56,721 bases of DNA from Anaerostipes butyraticus (GCF_016586355.1 NZ_BLYI01000014.1:1-56721); one strand, 5' to 3'. Positions 41,458 to 49,555 are shown, counted from the first letter of the stretch. Numbers and translations are program-made. Notes: generated by a model from the letters alone, not told the origin.

Positions 41458-41951
41458 TATGGAGTCACCGCCTGTCTCTCATCCACTTTTTTCGCTTCCA
41501 ATATTGTTCCATGGTCTTTGTATTTCTTCAGAACAAAATGTGTTACTGTGCTGACTACAGATTCCAGCGGCGCCAGCTTGGAAGATGTAAACAAGGAAAT
41601 TTCTTTCATTGTCTTGCCTTCCAGCATGACCATAAAATCATAGCCTCCGGACATCAGATAGACTGCTTTTACTTCCGGGAAATTATAAATGCGTTCTGCA
41701 ATCTTATCAAATCCCTGACCACTCTGAGGTGTTACTTTTACCTCGATCATGGCAGTCAGCTGATCCTTGCTGGTGTTGTCCCAGTTGATTACTGTGTGAT
41801 ATCCGCAGATAATGTGCTCTTTTTCCATTTCCGCGATCTCATTGGCCACTTCCGTTTCCTGTACATCCAGCATAACCGCCAGGTCATGAACCTCCAGGCG
41901 GCTGTTTTTCTCAATCAGCTTCAAAATCAGTTCTCTTAGTTCCGTATTCAT
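41457..41951 (-). CDS. Lrp/AsnC family transcriptional regulator
   Basis: A 164-residue regulator: N-terminal helix-turn-helix (LEVHDLAVMLDVQETEVANE, with the following EIAEMEKEHIICGYHTVINW linker) and a C-terminal RAM ligand-binding domain (LTAMIEVKVTPQSG, VKAVYLMSGGYDFMVMLEG). TGGAGGATGAGGC precedes the ATG. It is coupled to the aminotransferase gene. The effector is likely an amino acid; which one is unknown. Confidence 0.92.
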   Translation of the reverse strand: MNTELRELILKLIEKNSRLEVHDLAVMLDVQETEVANEIAEMEKEHIICGYHTVINWDNTSKDQLTAMIEVKVTPQSGQGFDKIAERIYNFPEVKAVYLMSGGYDFMVMLEGKTMKEISLFTSSKLAPLESVVSTVTHFVLKKYKDHGTILEAKKVDERQAVTP

Positions 41952-41971
41952 GCCTCATCCTCCATTCTTTT

Positions 41972-42958
41972 TTATTTTATCTTATAGAATTCATCGTTCC
42001 TCGTAATCTCCAGATTTGCTGCCTTTCCCTGCCGGTAGATCAATTTCTCTCTGGAGTCTGATGTCCGTCCAATCACTGCTGCCTGAATTCCATTTGTCTG
42101 CAGTTCTCTTACCAGTTCCTGTCCCTGATCCGATGCAATCAGCATGGCTCCTGTCGACATCAGCTGATAAGGATTTAAATCAAAATATTCACAAATTTCT
42201 ATCGTATGCTGTTTTATGGGAATTTTCTCAATTTCCACCTCAAGACCAGTTCCGGATTTTTCTGCCGTCTCCCAGAGAGCTCCATAAATCCCCAGTTCCC
42301 CCAGCGCCATTCTGAAAGTATCCGACCGGTTCAGGATTTCTGCCTCTTTTTCAATGGACAGCCTCTCTGAACATGCCTCTGCTTCCCTTAAAAACATGGA
42401 CGGGAATCTCCGGCTCAGTTCTTCTTTCTTCAGATCTGCGATCATTCCGGTTCCCGCAAGTCCGATAGCCCCGGTGACGATCAATTCCTGACCAGGTTTT
42501 GCTTTCCCCGGCCTTTGATTCTGCGGCAGGATTTTCCCCACTCCATGAACAGACAGAAGCGGCTGATTCACCGCTTCTGTCACCTCTGTATGCCCTTCTA
42601 TGATCACCATGGACAGGCTGGCGCATGTTCCATGAATCTGTCGGATTACCCGTTCAATCTGATGCTTTTTTGTATCTGGCGGAAACAGTGCCGTCATTGT
42701 GATCCCTACAGGGATCCCTCCTTCTGCGGCTATGTGGTCTGCGGCTGTATATGCCGCCATCTTTCCCATGTAATTCTCTGGAATTGTCTGCATCAGATCA
42801 TGCGTTATGACAAATGTGTCCTCATCTTCTGCCTGCAGAGCCGCACAGTCTTTCCCAATTCCAAATCCATCCGGCAGTTCTTTTATTTTCCCGGCCGGAT
42901 GCCTTCCTTTCCCTGCCATATTGCAGAGTATGGATTCCGGTAATCTTCCTGTTTTCAT
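41972..42958 (-). CDS. AIR synthase (PurM/HypE) superfamily protein
   Basis: A 328-residue ATP-binding protein with the PurM/HypE two-domain layout: GKDCAALQAEDEDTFVITHD (nucleotide region), MAAYTAADHIAAEGGIPVGI, GHTEVTEAVNQPLLSVHGVG, ELIVTGAIGLAGTGMIAD, LMSTGAMLIASD. True HypE ends in a C-terminal cysteine (PRIC) and this one ends FYKIK, so it is not a hydrogenase maturation carbamoyl dehydratase. Substrate unknown. RBS AAGGTAAGGA. Located 20 bases upstream of the Lrp gene, likely co-transcribed. Confidence 0.85.
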   Translation of the reverse strand: MKTGRLPESILCNMAGKGRHPAGKIKELPDGFGIGKDCAALQAEDEDTFVITHDLMQTIPENYMGKMAAYTAADHIAAEGGIPVGITMTALFPPDTKKHQIERVIRQIHGTCASLSMVIIEGHTEVTEAVNQPLLSVHGVGKILPQNQRPGKAKPGQELIVTGAIGLAGTGMIADLKKEELSRRFPSMFLREAEACSERLSIEKEAEILNRSDTFRMALGELGIYGALWETAEKSGTGLEVEIEKIPIKQHTIEICEYFDLNPYQLMSTGAMLIASDQGQELVRELQTNGIQAAVIGRTSDSREKLIYRQGKAANLEITRNDEFYKIK

Positions 42959-42994
42959 ATCATTCCTTACCTTTTCAGGATTCGTTCCTTTCAG

Positions 42995-44521
42995 CTATTG
43001 CTTCGTTCCTGCTGTATCTTTTGATGCTTTTTCCGTTGTCTTCGGCGCAGCTGTCGTTGCTTTCTGCGTTGTCTTTGGCGCGGCTGCTGTTGTCTTCTGC
43101 GTTGTCTTCGCGCCTTTTTCTGTCGTCGCTTTCTGCGTTGTCTTATCTTTGTTCTTATCTTCTTTGGCAGTCGTTGCTTCCTGTTTCTTTGTACCTACCC
43201 GGTAAGTCGGTGATGTTGCCATATAAGTGGAATTGTTAAAGACAGTTCTTTCTGTCTCTTTTCCATTTACTTTAACGATCTTCCAAAGTCTTGCTGTATA
43301 TCCGGTATGTCCGGACTGTTCCAGAATTTTTGTTCCTTCTGCCAGTGTCGGATCCTGGATTGTTTTTTCTCCGCTGCTTTGTTTTACAGAAGTCGTCTCA
43401 GATTCAAATTCCACGGTCCGGTCCGGATCTTCTTTTACGCCATACACGGTGAATGTAATCGTTGATCCATTGGCATTTCCTTCAATATAAATCGGAAAAT
43501 CATTCTGATTTTCAAATTTCAGATCTTTATAAGTTCCCGCAATTGCCGCATCTGCGGATCTTGGAACATATGCCACGGTCATGGAATGCGGATGACGCTC
43601 TGTCACCTTCAGTTCCGCACGGATAATGGCATTATACAAAGTCGTGGATACCTGACAGATTCCTCCTCCATAGGTCTGGACTGTCTGTCCGTTTTCGTAA
43701 GATCCTGCCAGTTCATAACCATTTTCCTTTGTAAATGGTGATACCTGTTTATATACAGAAAATGTCTCTCCTGGATAGATCACGGTTCCATTGATCTTCT
43801 TTGCTCCATTTGCCACGTTGACCTTACGTCCATAAGCAGATGAACTGTAATTTGTCGTATAGGTGCCCATGACATCTTTGATCTTCTCTACATCTTTCGT
43901 GGTATATTCTGCCTTCTTTTTAGTAACGACCAGTTCACATTTTGTTCTTCCGGCATCTACCGCTTCTTTGAATTTGTCAAATGAATCATCAACATTTAAT
44001 GTATATCCGGATTTTTCCTTCGTTACTGTAAACTCTCCATTTTCCCGTTTCACAGAAGCATTTTCCGGAGCGGTAATGATATCCGCCGTTGCCTTCTTCA
44101 TCTGCTTTTTAAAAATAGATTCGTCATATGTGCGGTAAACTGCCACTTCGTGTTTTTCTTTGTTTACATCGGAATACTTCTTAAAAATACTTCCGGTACG
44201 TCCGATATCATAAGCTTCCTGTGCGGTTTTTTTCGCATTCGGAGCGGCTCCCAGAGTTTCCAGTGACACTTCCACCTTTTTGTCATCTACTGTAAACGTC
44301 ATGTTTCCCTTATGCAGTCCGGAAATATGTTTTTCCAGCGCTTTTTCCGCTTCCGCTTTTGTCATGCCGCCAAGATCCACGCCGTCGCATTCTACGCCGT
44401 CCATAATTTTTCCTTCTGTCAGTTTGCTGTTTATCGCACTGTTTAAATACATAAAGACCCCTGCAGCTAAAAGAGCCAGAACAATCACGATACCTGCTGC
44501 AATTCCAATTCTCTTCTTCAT
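42995..44521 (-). CDS. VanW family protein with G5 domain and Thr-rich tail
   Basis: A 508-residue cell-surface protein: N-terminal membrane helix (IGIAAGIVIVLALLAAGVFM), a YoaR-like peptidoglycan-binding region (residues 40-200; GVDLGGMTKAEAEKALEKHI), a VanW domain (INGTVIYPGETFSVYKQVSP, YGGGICQVSTTLYNA, HPHSMTVAYVPRSAD), a G5-like region (IVKVNGKETERTVFNNSTY) and a 70-residue tail of repeated KTTQKATT units. The VanW role is unclear; it is not evidence of vancomycin resistance without van genes. Probably lodged in the wall. Confidence 0.92.
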   Translation of the reverse strand: MKKRIGIAAGIVIVLALLAAGVFMYLNSAINSKLTEGKIMDGVECDGVDLGGMTKAEAEKALEKHISGLHKGNMTFTVDDKKVEVSLETLGAAPNAKKTAQEAYDIGRTGSIFKKYSDVNKEKHEVAVYRTYDESIFKKQMKKATADIITAPENASVKRENGEFTVTKEKSGYTLNVDDSFDKFKEAVDAGRTKCELVVTKKKAEYTTKDVEKIKDVMGTYTTNYSSSAYGRKVNVANGAKKINGTVIYPGETFSVYKQVSPFTKENGYELAGSYENGQTVQTYGGGICQVSTTLYNAIIRAELKVTERHPHSMTVAYVPRSADAAIAGTYKDLKFENQNDFPIYIEGNANGSTITFTVYGVKEDPDRTVEFESETTSVKQSSGEKTIQDPTLAEGTKILEQSGHTGYTARLWKIVKVNGKETERTVFNNSTYMATSPTYRVGTKKQEATTAKEDKNKDKTTQKATTEKGAKTTQKTTAAAPKTTQKATTAAPKTTEKASKDTAGTKQ

Positions 44522-44565
44522 GTCTTTTTTACCTTCATTTCCTACTTATATCATTCTTATTTCGT

Positions 44566-44655
44566 TTACATTACATATCCTGCTACCATAGTAACAACCA
44601 TGATGATTACAAGCAGCAGTGCTATAATCATCACTGCGATCCGCTGTTTCTTCAT
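44566..44655 (-). CDS. 29-residue hydrophobic membrane peptide
   Basis: A small gene missed by length cut-offs. It reads MKKQRIAVMIIALLLVIIMV followed by VTMVAGYVM and a TAA stop. Two Lys and one Arg precede a single 24-residue membrane helix. Its ATG overlaps the TGA of the exonuclease gene (ATGA), and GGAGTGATGAGAAA supplies an RBS, so it is translationally coupled. It is too short for a family call; tiny single-pass peptides often modulate membrane enzymes. Confidence 0.72.
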   Translation of the reverse strand: MKKQRIAVMIIALLLVIIMVVTMVAGYVM

Positions 44656-45359
44656 TTTCTCATCACTCCATATTTTGAAATTATGCGGTCGATCTCTCTG
44701 GATGCCTCACTCTGAGACATCTGATCCACATTTACATTATCTTTTATTGTATGATATTTCATCAATTCCTTCAAGTATCGTTTCTGTTTTTCTGTGATCG
44801 GACGCTGCTTCCGCACCCGGTACTGAAGCTGTCTTGGGCGAAACGCTTCTTCTTCCTGAGGGAACTCTTTCTTCATTTGTTCAAAGACCACTGCCGTTGC
44901 GAGAGCATCATCATAGGCTCTGTGGGCGGATTCATTCACATAATGATAATGGGCGCACAGCGTCTCCAGTTTCTTATTCTTCAGCCCGCGCAGCAGTTTC
45001 CTTGCCGCAGCCAGCGTATCCACTCCGTCCCTCTCAAAAGGCTTTCTGCAGGCGTTCGCTGCTGTTTTCATAAAGCTGTAGTCAAACATAAGATTATGTC
45101 CCAAAACCGGAAACCCTTCACTGAACGCAAGAAATTCTTCCACTCCCTTTCTCAGCGGTATCCCGTTTTGGAGCATCTGCCTCGTAATGCCGGTCAGTTC
45201 AATAATAAAATCACTGACCGGAACCTCCGGACGTATGATGCAGTTATATTTTCCTATGATTTTCTCATCCTGGATCTTAACGGCTCCGATCTCGATCATC
45301 TGGTCGCTTTCCGGTGACAATCCGGTCGTCTCCAGGTCAAACGCTACATATCTTTTCAT
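44652..45359 (-). CDS. 3'-5' exonuclease, DnaQ / Pol III epsilon-like
   Basis: A 235-residue DEDDh exonuclease: Exo I FDLETTGLSPESDQMIEIG, Exo II GHNLMFDYSF, Exo III HRAYDDALATA (His and Asp). A C-terminal helical tail (TEKQKRYLKELMKYHTIKDN) of unknown role follows. ATG 45359 is chosen (GAGGTG upstream; the RBS lies in the nth stop region); the frame reaches 45446 but overlaps nth. Possible proofreading or repair exonuclease, fitting its linkage to endonuclease III. Confidence 0.9.
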   Translation of the reverse strand: MKRYVAFDLETTGLSPESDQMIEIGAVKIQDEKIIGKYNCIIRPEVPVSDFIIELTGITRQMLQNGIPLRKGVEEFLAFSEGFPVLGHNLMFDYSFMKTAANACRKPFERDGVDTLAAARKLLRGLKNKKLETLCAHYHYVNESAHRAYDDALATAVVFEQMKKEFPQEEEAFRPRQLQYRVRKQRPITEKQKRYLKELMKYHTIKDNVNVDQMSQSEASREIDRIISKYGVMRK

Positions 45360-45363
45360 TTGT

Positions 45364-46014
45364 TCACACCTCACAGGACGGACATACTGTCTGCAGCGGA
45401 CATTCTCCGCATTTCGGTCTTCTCGCAATACAAATACTGCGCCCATGGGTTATGATCTGGATATTATATAAAATCCACTGTTCCCTGGGCAGTACTTTCA
45501 TCAGATCCTGTTCGATTTTCACAGGATCCTCATTCTTCGTAAGATAAAGAAGCCTGGATATCCTCTTCACATGGGTATCCACAACGATGCTGGGCTCGTG
45601 GAAAATATTCCCCCGGATCACATTTGCCGTCTTCCTTCCCACACCCGCCAGCTGTACCAGATCTTCCAGCCGGTCCGGCACCTGTCCCTGATGTCTTTCC
45701 AGCAGCTGTCCCGCGCACAGAATCAGATTCTTTGCTTTATTTTTATAAAAACCGGTGGAATAAATATCCTGTTCCATCTCTTTCAAATCCGCATGTGCAA
45801 AGGCTTCCAGCGTCGGATATTTCACAAACAGCTTTTCCGTTACCTGATTGACCCGCTCATCTGTACACTGTGCACTCAGAATCGTCGCAAACAACAGCTG
45901 CCACGGCGTCTCATAATTCAGATAACATTTATATTCTGTTGAGTATGTCTGATTCAGAATCCCACAGATCTTATGTACCCTTTCTTTTGTAATCCGTTTG
46001 GATGCCCGCTTCAT
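45364..46014 (-). CDS. nth: Endonuclease III
   Basis: Base-excision-repair DNA glycosylase/AP lyase (216 residues) for oxidised pyrimidines. The helix-hairpin-helix LAGVGRKTANVIRG holds the catalytic Lys (K in GRKTAN); the catalytic Asp is in VVDTHVKR; the [4Fe-4S] ligands are C-x6-C-x2-C-x5-C (CIARRPKCGECPLQTVC). Its RBS region is AAAAGGAGTGGAAAG before ATG 46014. First gene of the nth-exonuclease-29 aa peptide unit. Confidence 0.96.
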   Translation of the reverse strand: MKRASKRITKERVHKICGILNQTYSTEYKCYLNYETPWQLLFATILSAQCTDERVNQVTEKLFVKYPTLEAFAHADLKEMEQDIYSTGFYKNKAKNLILCAGQLLERHQGQVPDRLEDLVQLAGVGRKTANVIRGNIFHEPSIVVDTHVKRISRLLYLTKNEDPVKIEQDLMKVLPREQWILYNIQIITHGRSICIARRPKCGECPLQTVCPSCEV

Positions 46015-46174
46015 CTTTCCACTCCTTTTCTGCCTCCGAAGGTCATAGAAAGCGGCTTTTTCTCTGCCTTCTATGGTATTTATCCATTATACACAAATGG
46101 TGCGCCCCTCTCAAGAGACTTTCTACTATATTTTTTGTATCTTTTATGATACGATGAATATATCAATACGACAG

Positions 46175-46191
46175 AAATGCCGCTGGCATTT
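46175..46191 (+). promoter_or_regulatory. Small hairpin in the leader of the HAD gene
   Basis: AAATGCC-GCT-GGCATTT with trailing T residues lies between a possible extended -10 (TGATACGAT, about 46149-46157) and the RBS of the HAD gene at 46216. It could be a weak attenuator or just a stability hairpin. The rest of the 46015-46215 gap shows nothing firm. Confidence 0.35.
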
Positions 46192-46215
46192 TTAAGATCA
46201 TAAAAGGAGGAAGAA

Positions 46216-47088
46216 ATGATTCAATTAATCGTCTCTGACCTGGACGGAACCCTGCTGAACGAAAACAAGCAGATGACACCACGGACAGCCGATGCAATCA
46301 AACAACTTCAGCAGAAAGGGATTCGTTTCCTTTTAAATACGGAACGGGAATATTTCGACGCAAAATCCGTACTGGATTCTGCGGGAATCTGTTGTGATAT
46401 GATCTGTTCCGGCGGAGCTTACACCATTTGTGAAAACGGGGACAGCAGCCATGCTGCTTACATTTCCCGGCATATGATTGACCAGATGCTTTCTTTATTT
46501 GGTAAATATCACGTATTTTTTGAAATTTACAGTACAAAAGGCCGCTGTATCCTGGGAACGCAGGAGGCCTATGAAACATATCTGACCGGAGAATATTTCC
46601 CATCCCTGCTGGAAGAGGATAAGAATTTTTCCATGACGCAGGAAAACTACGATCAAATCCTGTCAGAAACACATTTTTATGATACCGGCGACCTGCTTTT
46701 GGAAGATAATCCACAGATTCTGCGGATTATTTCCCGGTCCAATGATACCTGGAAGCTTGACCAGCTCCGCAATGAAATGCGTCACAGCATCCATGAACTG
46801 GCTGTCTCTGAAGATTCAGCATATTGTATCCAGGTTACTGCCATTGAGGCTCAAAAGGGAGCCGCCCTTCTGGCATATATGAGAGACCACCGGCTTTCCC
46901 TCAAGAATACCCTTATCATAGGAGACGGTCATGAAGACTATTCTATGCTGGGCCTCCCTTACATTAAAAGTGTCGCCATGGGAAACGCCATTGATGAAAT
47001 TAAGGAAATCTGCGAATATCAGACCAGCAGCAATGACGCATCCGGTGCCGCCGCGGTTTTTGAAATTCTTCTCTCCTCATTATCCTAG
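46216..47088 (+). CDS. Cof-type HAD-IIB family phosphatase (paralog 1)
   Basis: A 290-residue HAD phosphatase: motif I VSDLDGTLLN, an unusual motif II region LLNTEREYFD (Thr kept), cap domain, conserved Lys in IEAQKGAALL, motif IV GDGHEDYSMLGL. Closely related to the genes at 49612 and 50615 (shared AQKG.LL.Y and AMGNA/AMANA segments). AAAGGAGG precedes the ATG. Substrate unknown, likely a sugar phosphate or similar. It converges on the anti-sigma gene, with a bidirectional terminator between. Confidence 0.9.
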   Translation: MIQLIVSDLDGTLLNENKQMTPRTADAIKQLQQKGIRFLLNTEREYFDAKSVLDSAGICCDMICSGGAYTICENGDSSHAAYISRHMIDQMLSLFGKYHVFFEIYSTKGRCILGTQEAYETYLTGEYFPSLLEEDKNFSMTQENYDQILSETHFYDTGDLLLEDNPQILRIISRSNDTWKLDQLRNEMRHSIHELAVSEDSAYCIQVTAIEAQKGAALLAYMRDHRLSLKNTLIIGDGHEDYSMLGLPYIKSVAMGNAIDEIKEICEYQTSSNDASGAAAVFEILLSSLS

Positions 47089-47110
47089 GCAGTTGATTCG
47101 GACAAACTAC

Positions 47111-47145
47111 AAAAAAAGCAGAGAACCGGCTTCTCTGCTTTTTTT
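47111..47145. terminator. Bidirectional terminator
   Basis: A7GCAGAGAA pairs perfectly with TTCTCTGCT7 around CCGGC, giving T tracts on both strands. It ends both the HAD gene (plus) and the anti-sigma gene (minus). Confidence 0.92.
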
Positions 47146-47163
47146 CGTCTTCTTGTTCACTTT

Positions 47164-48024
47164 TTAATCGTCATCATCATCGTCGTCATCGTCGTCATCG
47201 TCGTCATCATCGTCGTCATCATCGTCGTCATCTGCCGTCGTCGTCGCCGGCGCACGGGTTGTTGTCTGAGGCCTGGATTCTGTTGATGCATCCTCTCTGC
47301 TTTCATCCAGAAGTTCCGTCAGTTCTTTCAGCGAAAGCTGAGTGAGATCCTCTATTTTAAGATTTTTATGTTCTTTCATTACCTTACGAATGAGCGTTAG
47401 TTTTCCCAATGAAATTCCATATTTCTCCGCAATTTCCTCTTCTTCTTCATTTTCTGACATTTCCTGGTCCGTCACATAGACAGCAATTCCTTTTTCATTA
47501 AGATATTCGCTGACCGCACTGTTCAGACGAATCCGGAGTTCTTCTGCTTTTTCATGATCCGGATGCTCCACAGACAATAAAATATGGTTTTCTAAATTTT
47601 CTTTTGACAGATATCCGTGTTCGATCATTTCATCCAGCATCTGCTCTACAACCTGATCCACCTCCCGGTTCTCATAATCAATATCTTCAAGGATTTCTTC
47701 TCCTTCATGATTGATCGCTTCCATTCGGATTACTCTGTTTTCTTTATTTAATACGATTTCAATACTTGGATTTACATCAAAATCAACAATTGAACTTGCT
47801 CTTCTCTGAAACCGCAGACTGAAAACCAGAAGTATGCACAGGCATATGCCTGCTGCTGCCGCCGCATAGCGCATCCAGACAGGTTTTTGTCCCCTTCCCT
47901 TTTCCTGCATGGTGATATCATCATGTTCCTTCATTTTCTGTACGTCTGCACGTTTTAATTCCTCAACGGACACAGAAGGGGCATCTTCTATCGCTCTGGA
48001 CAATCTTTCTTCTATTCTATTCAT
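47164..48024 (-). CDS. RsgI-like anti-sigma factor with poly-Asp tail
   Basis: A 286-residue protein: cytoplasmic N-terminal segment of about 50 residues, one membrane helix (YAAAAAGICLCILLVFSL), then the RsgI/periplasmic-type domain (SIVDFDVNPSIEIVLNKENR, VIRMEAINHEGEEIL) that in RsgI proteins follows the helix. A charged helical region (to about residue 240), a TTTRAPATTTA linker and 22 consecutive Asp at the very C terminus follow. Its start overlaps the sigma stop by 4 bases. By inference it holds the sigma factor inside, and the acidic tail outside could bind cations or other polycations as the signal. Confidence 0.85.
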   Translation of the reverse strand: MNRIEERLSRAIEDAPSVSVEELKRADVQKMKEHDDITMQEKGRGQKPVWMRYAAAAAGICLCILLVFSLRFQRRASSIVDFDVNPSIEIVLNKENRVIRMEAINHEGEEILEDIDYENREVDQVVEQMLDEMIEHGYLSKENLENHILLSVEHPDHEKAEELRIRLNSAVSEYLNEKGIAVYVTDQEMSENEEEEEIAEKYGISLGKLTLIRKVMKEHKNLKIEDLTQLSLKELTELLDESREDASTESRPQTTTRAPATTTADDDDDDDDDDDDDDDDDDDDDD

Positions 48025-48602
48025 TGTCCCACCACCTCCATTTCCGCAAGATATGTTCTTAATTTTTTCAGAGATCTTTTATATTTTGAAAGGACCGTTG
48101 ACAGTGGTATATTGAGAGAGCTGGCGATTTCTCTGTGTTTCAGTCCCGAAACCGCATGCAGCATGACGATCCGTCTTTCTTCTTCTGTCAGCCGGGTCAA
48201 TACTGTCTCCAGCACCATCCGGTCTCCTGTATTTTCCACGAAACTGAATTCATCCTGAAATTCCAGTTCGGAAAAGTCCCCGTCATGATATCTCGCATGA
48301 TGCCGAAGGCGATCCATAGCCAGATTTCTTGTTATGGTAAACATCCATGCCAGAGGCTTCCCCATGGACTTATATAAATGTGCCGCGCTTCGTATTTTCA
48401 GAAATGTATCACTGACGATATCCAGGGCATCCTCGTGGTGACGTACAATGGACAGGGCGTATGCGTATATCGTCTTTTCCGTCAATATATAAAGTTCCTC
48501 AAAAGCTGCCATATCGTCCTGTCCAATGCGTTGGAATAACCGTTCGTCTATTTTTAATTTTTTCTTTTTAAAATCGGATTCGAAACTCCATGCGATTATC
48601 AT
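48021..48602 (-). CDS. ECF-like sigma factor paired with the poly-Asp anti-sigma
   Basis: A 193-residue sigma factor: region 2 (DMAAFEELYILTEKTIYAYA, HHEDALDIVSDTFLKIRSAA, WMFTITRNLAMDRLRHHA) and region 4 (LTEEERRIVMLHAVSGLKHR, EIASSLNIPLSTVLSKYKRS). GGGAGAAAAAGT precedes the ATG. It is the first gene of the sigma-anti-sigma pair, and the Asp-rich exported protein is 144 bases upstream on the same strand. Although the anti-sigma is RsgI-like, this protein has ECF rather than SigI features. Confidence 0.9.
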   Translation of the reverse strand: MIIAWSFESDFKKKKLKIDERLFQRIGQDDMAAFEELYILTEKTIYAYALSIVRHHEDALDIVSDTFLKIRSAAHLYKSMGKPLAWMFTITRNLAMDRLRHHARYHDGDFSELEFQDEFSFVENTGDRMVLETVLTRLTEEERRIVMLHAVSGLKHREIASSLNIPLSTVLSKYKRSLKKLRTYLAEMEVVGQ

Positions 48603-48745
48603 ACTTTTTCTCCCGCTGTGTTTGTAAAATCATTCCTATTTTAGCATGAAGCCGGATGGAGTATTGTTAAATCTACGTGAAATATTTGTTATATTTATGA
48701 TAATTTCTTCTATTATATCATATTGCCATCTGCTCTTCATTATTT

Positions 48746-49324
48746 TCAGTCATCTCTGTCGTCGTCATCATCGTCGTCATCTTTTTCATAGCGGTCGTCA
48801 TCGTCATCATCATCGTCGTCTTTTTCATAGCGGTCATCGTCGTCCCAGTCGTCGTCATCATCATCGTCGTTGTCATCCCAGTCATCGTCTTTTTCATAGC
48901 GGTCGTCGTCATCCCAGTCGTCGTCATATACTGCTCTGGTTGTCTTTTTCCCTGCAGCCGCTTTTCTGTCATCGTCATCATCATCATCTTTTTCATAGCG
49001 GTCGTCATCATAAACATCGTCATTATCATCATTGTCATAACGGTCATCATCCCAGTCGTCATTGTCATCTGTCTCATAGCGGTCGTCATCATATCTGTCA
49101 TCTGCGTCATCTATATCATCCCGGTCATCATAATCATCGTCATTCTGTTTCTGTACCGCTGTCGTACCGGAACTGTTCGGTTCCTCTGTTCTTTTTTCCT
49201 GCTGCTGTTCCATTCTCTTTGTTCCGTCGTCATCTGCATTGACGCCTGAAAAATGTACGGCTCCGAACACGATACCTGCCAAAACTGCTGCCACTAAACA
49301 AACCTTCATAATTACTTTTCTCAT
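48746..49324 (-). CDS. Exported Asp-rich repeat protein
   Basis: A 192-residue protein from ATG 49324 (GGAG 9 bases upstream; the ATG at 49333 abuts it). A signal peptide or anchor (VIMKVCLVAAVLAGIVFGAV) precedes a region of about 130 residues that is over half Asp, built of repeats of the type DDRYEKDDDDDDDD and DDDWDDDDRYE, with a basic interruption KAAAGKKTTRAV. No folded domain is seen; extreme acidity suggests binding of Ca2+ or other cations. It precedes the sigma/poly-Asp anti-sigma pair and probably acts with it. Confidence 0.85.
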   Translation of the reverse strand: MRKVIMKVCLVAAVLAGIVFGAVHFSGVNADDDGTKRMEQQQEKRTEEPNSSGTTAVQKQNDDDYDDRDDIDDADDRYDDDRYETDDNDDWDDDRYDNDDNDDVYDDDRYEKDDDDDDDRKAAAGKKTTRAVYDDDWDDDDRYEKDDDWDDNDDDDDDDWDDDDRYEKDDDDDDDDDRYEKDDDDDDDDRDD

Positions 49325-49355
49325 ATTACTCATCTCCTTTTTTTCTGAAATTTAT

Positions 49356-49555
49356 CTGTTTTCATAATAGTAACGGGATTCCTGTGGGTTTTATTGCACT
49401 CATTTTAAAATTTTTTTATTTTTTTCTTTCTCCTTTCTTTTTCACCTTTTTGTCTGTTTTCATAATAGTAACGGAGCTGTTCTTCTTTTTATTGCATTCT
49501 TTTTTAAATTTTTTTATTTTTTCCGATATAACTCATTTTTTACATAATCGTCACG
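49356..49555. repeat. Tandem 98-bp repeat with three CGTTAC-type boxes
   Basis: The string CTGTTTTCATAATAGTAACG occurs at 49356 and again at 49454, each followed by a similar TTTTATTGCA and T-rich run. A third, degenerate box (CATAATCGTCACG) starts at 49543. Read on the minus strand, toward the Asp-rich gene, the boxes are CGTTACTATTATG (twice) and CGTGACGATTATG. They share GTAACG/CGTTAC with the promoters at 14.2 and 22.6 kb but lack the GGATAT partner. They are probably regulator or sigma contact sites. Confidence 0.7.

Noticed and set aside
41972-42958. Hydrogenase maturation factor HypE
   Set aside because: The C-terminal cysteine motif needed for carbamoyl transfer is absent and no other hyp genes are nearby.
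42995-44521. Vancomycin resistance locus
   Set aside because: VanW-domain proteins are widespread wall proteins; the nearby ligase is a normal D-Ala-D-Ala type and no vanH, vanX or vanRS is present.
48746-49140. Possible CRISPR or simple-repeat array
   Set aside because: The repeats are codon repeats of an acidic protein with irregular spacing, without unique spacers or palindromic units.
48646-49242. His/Arg-rich plus-strand frame (198 codons)
   Set aside because: It is the complement of the Asp-rich repeat; runs of GTC/ATC read as His and Arg in another frame. The minus-strand protein has the signal peptide and RBS.
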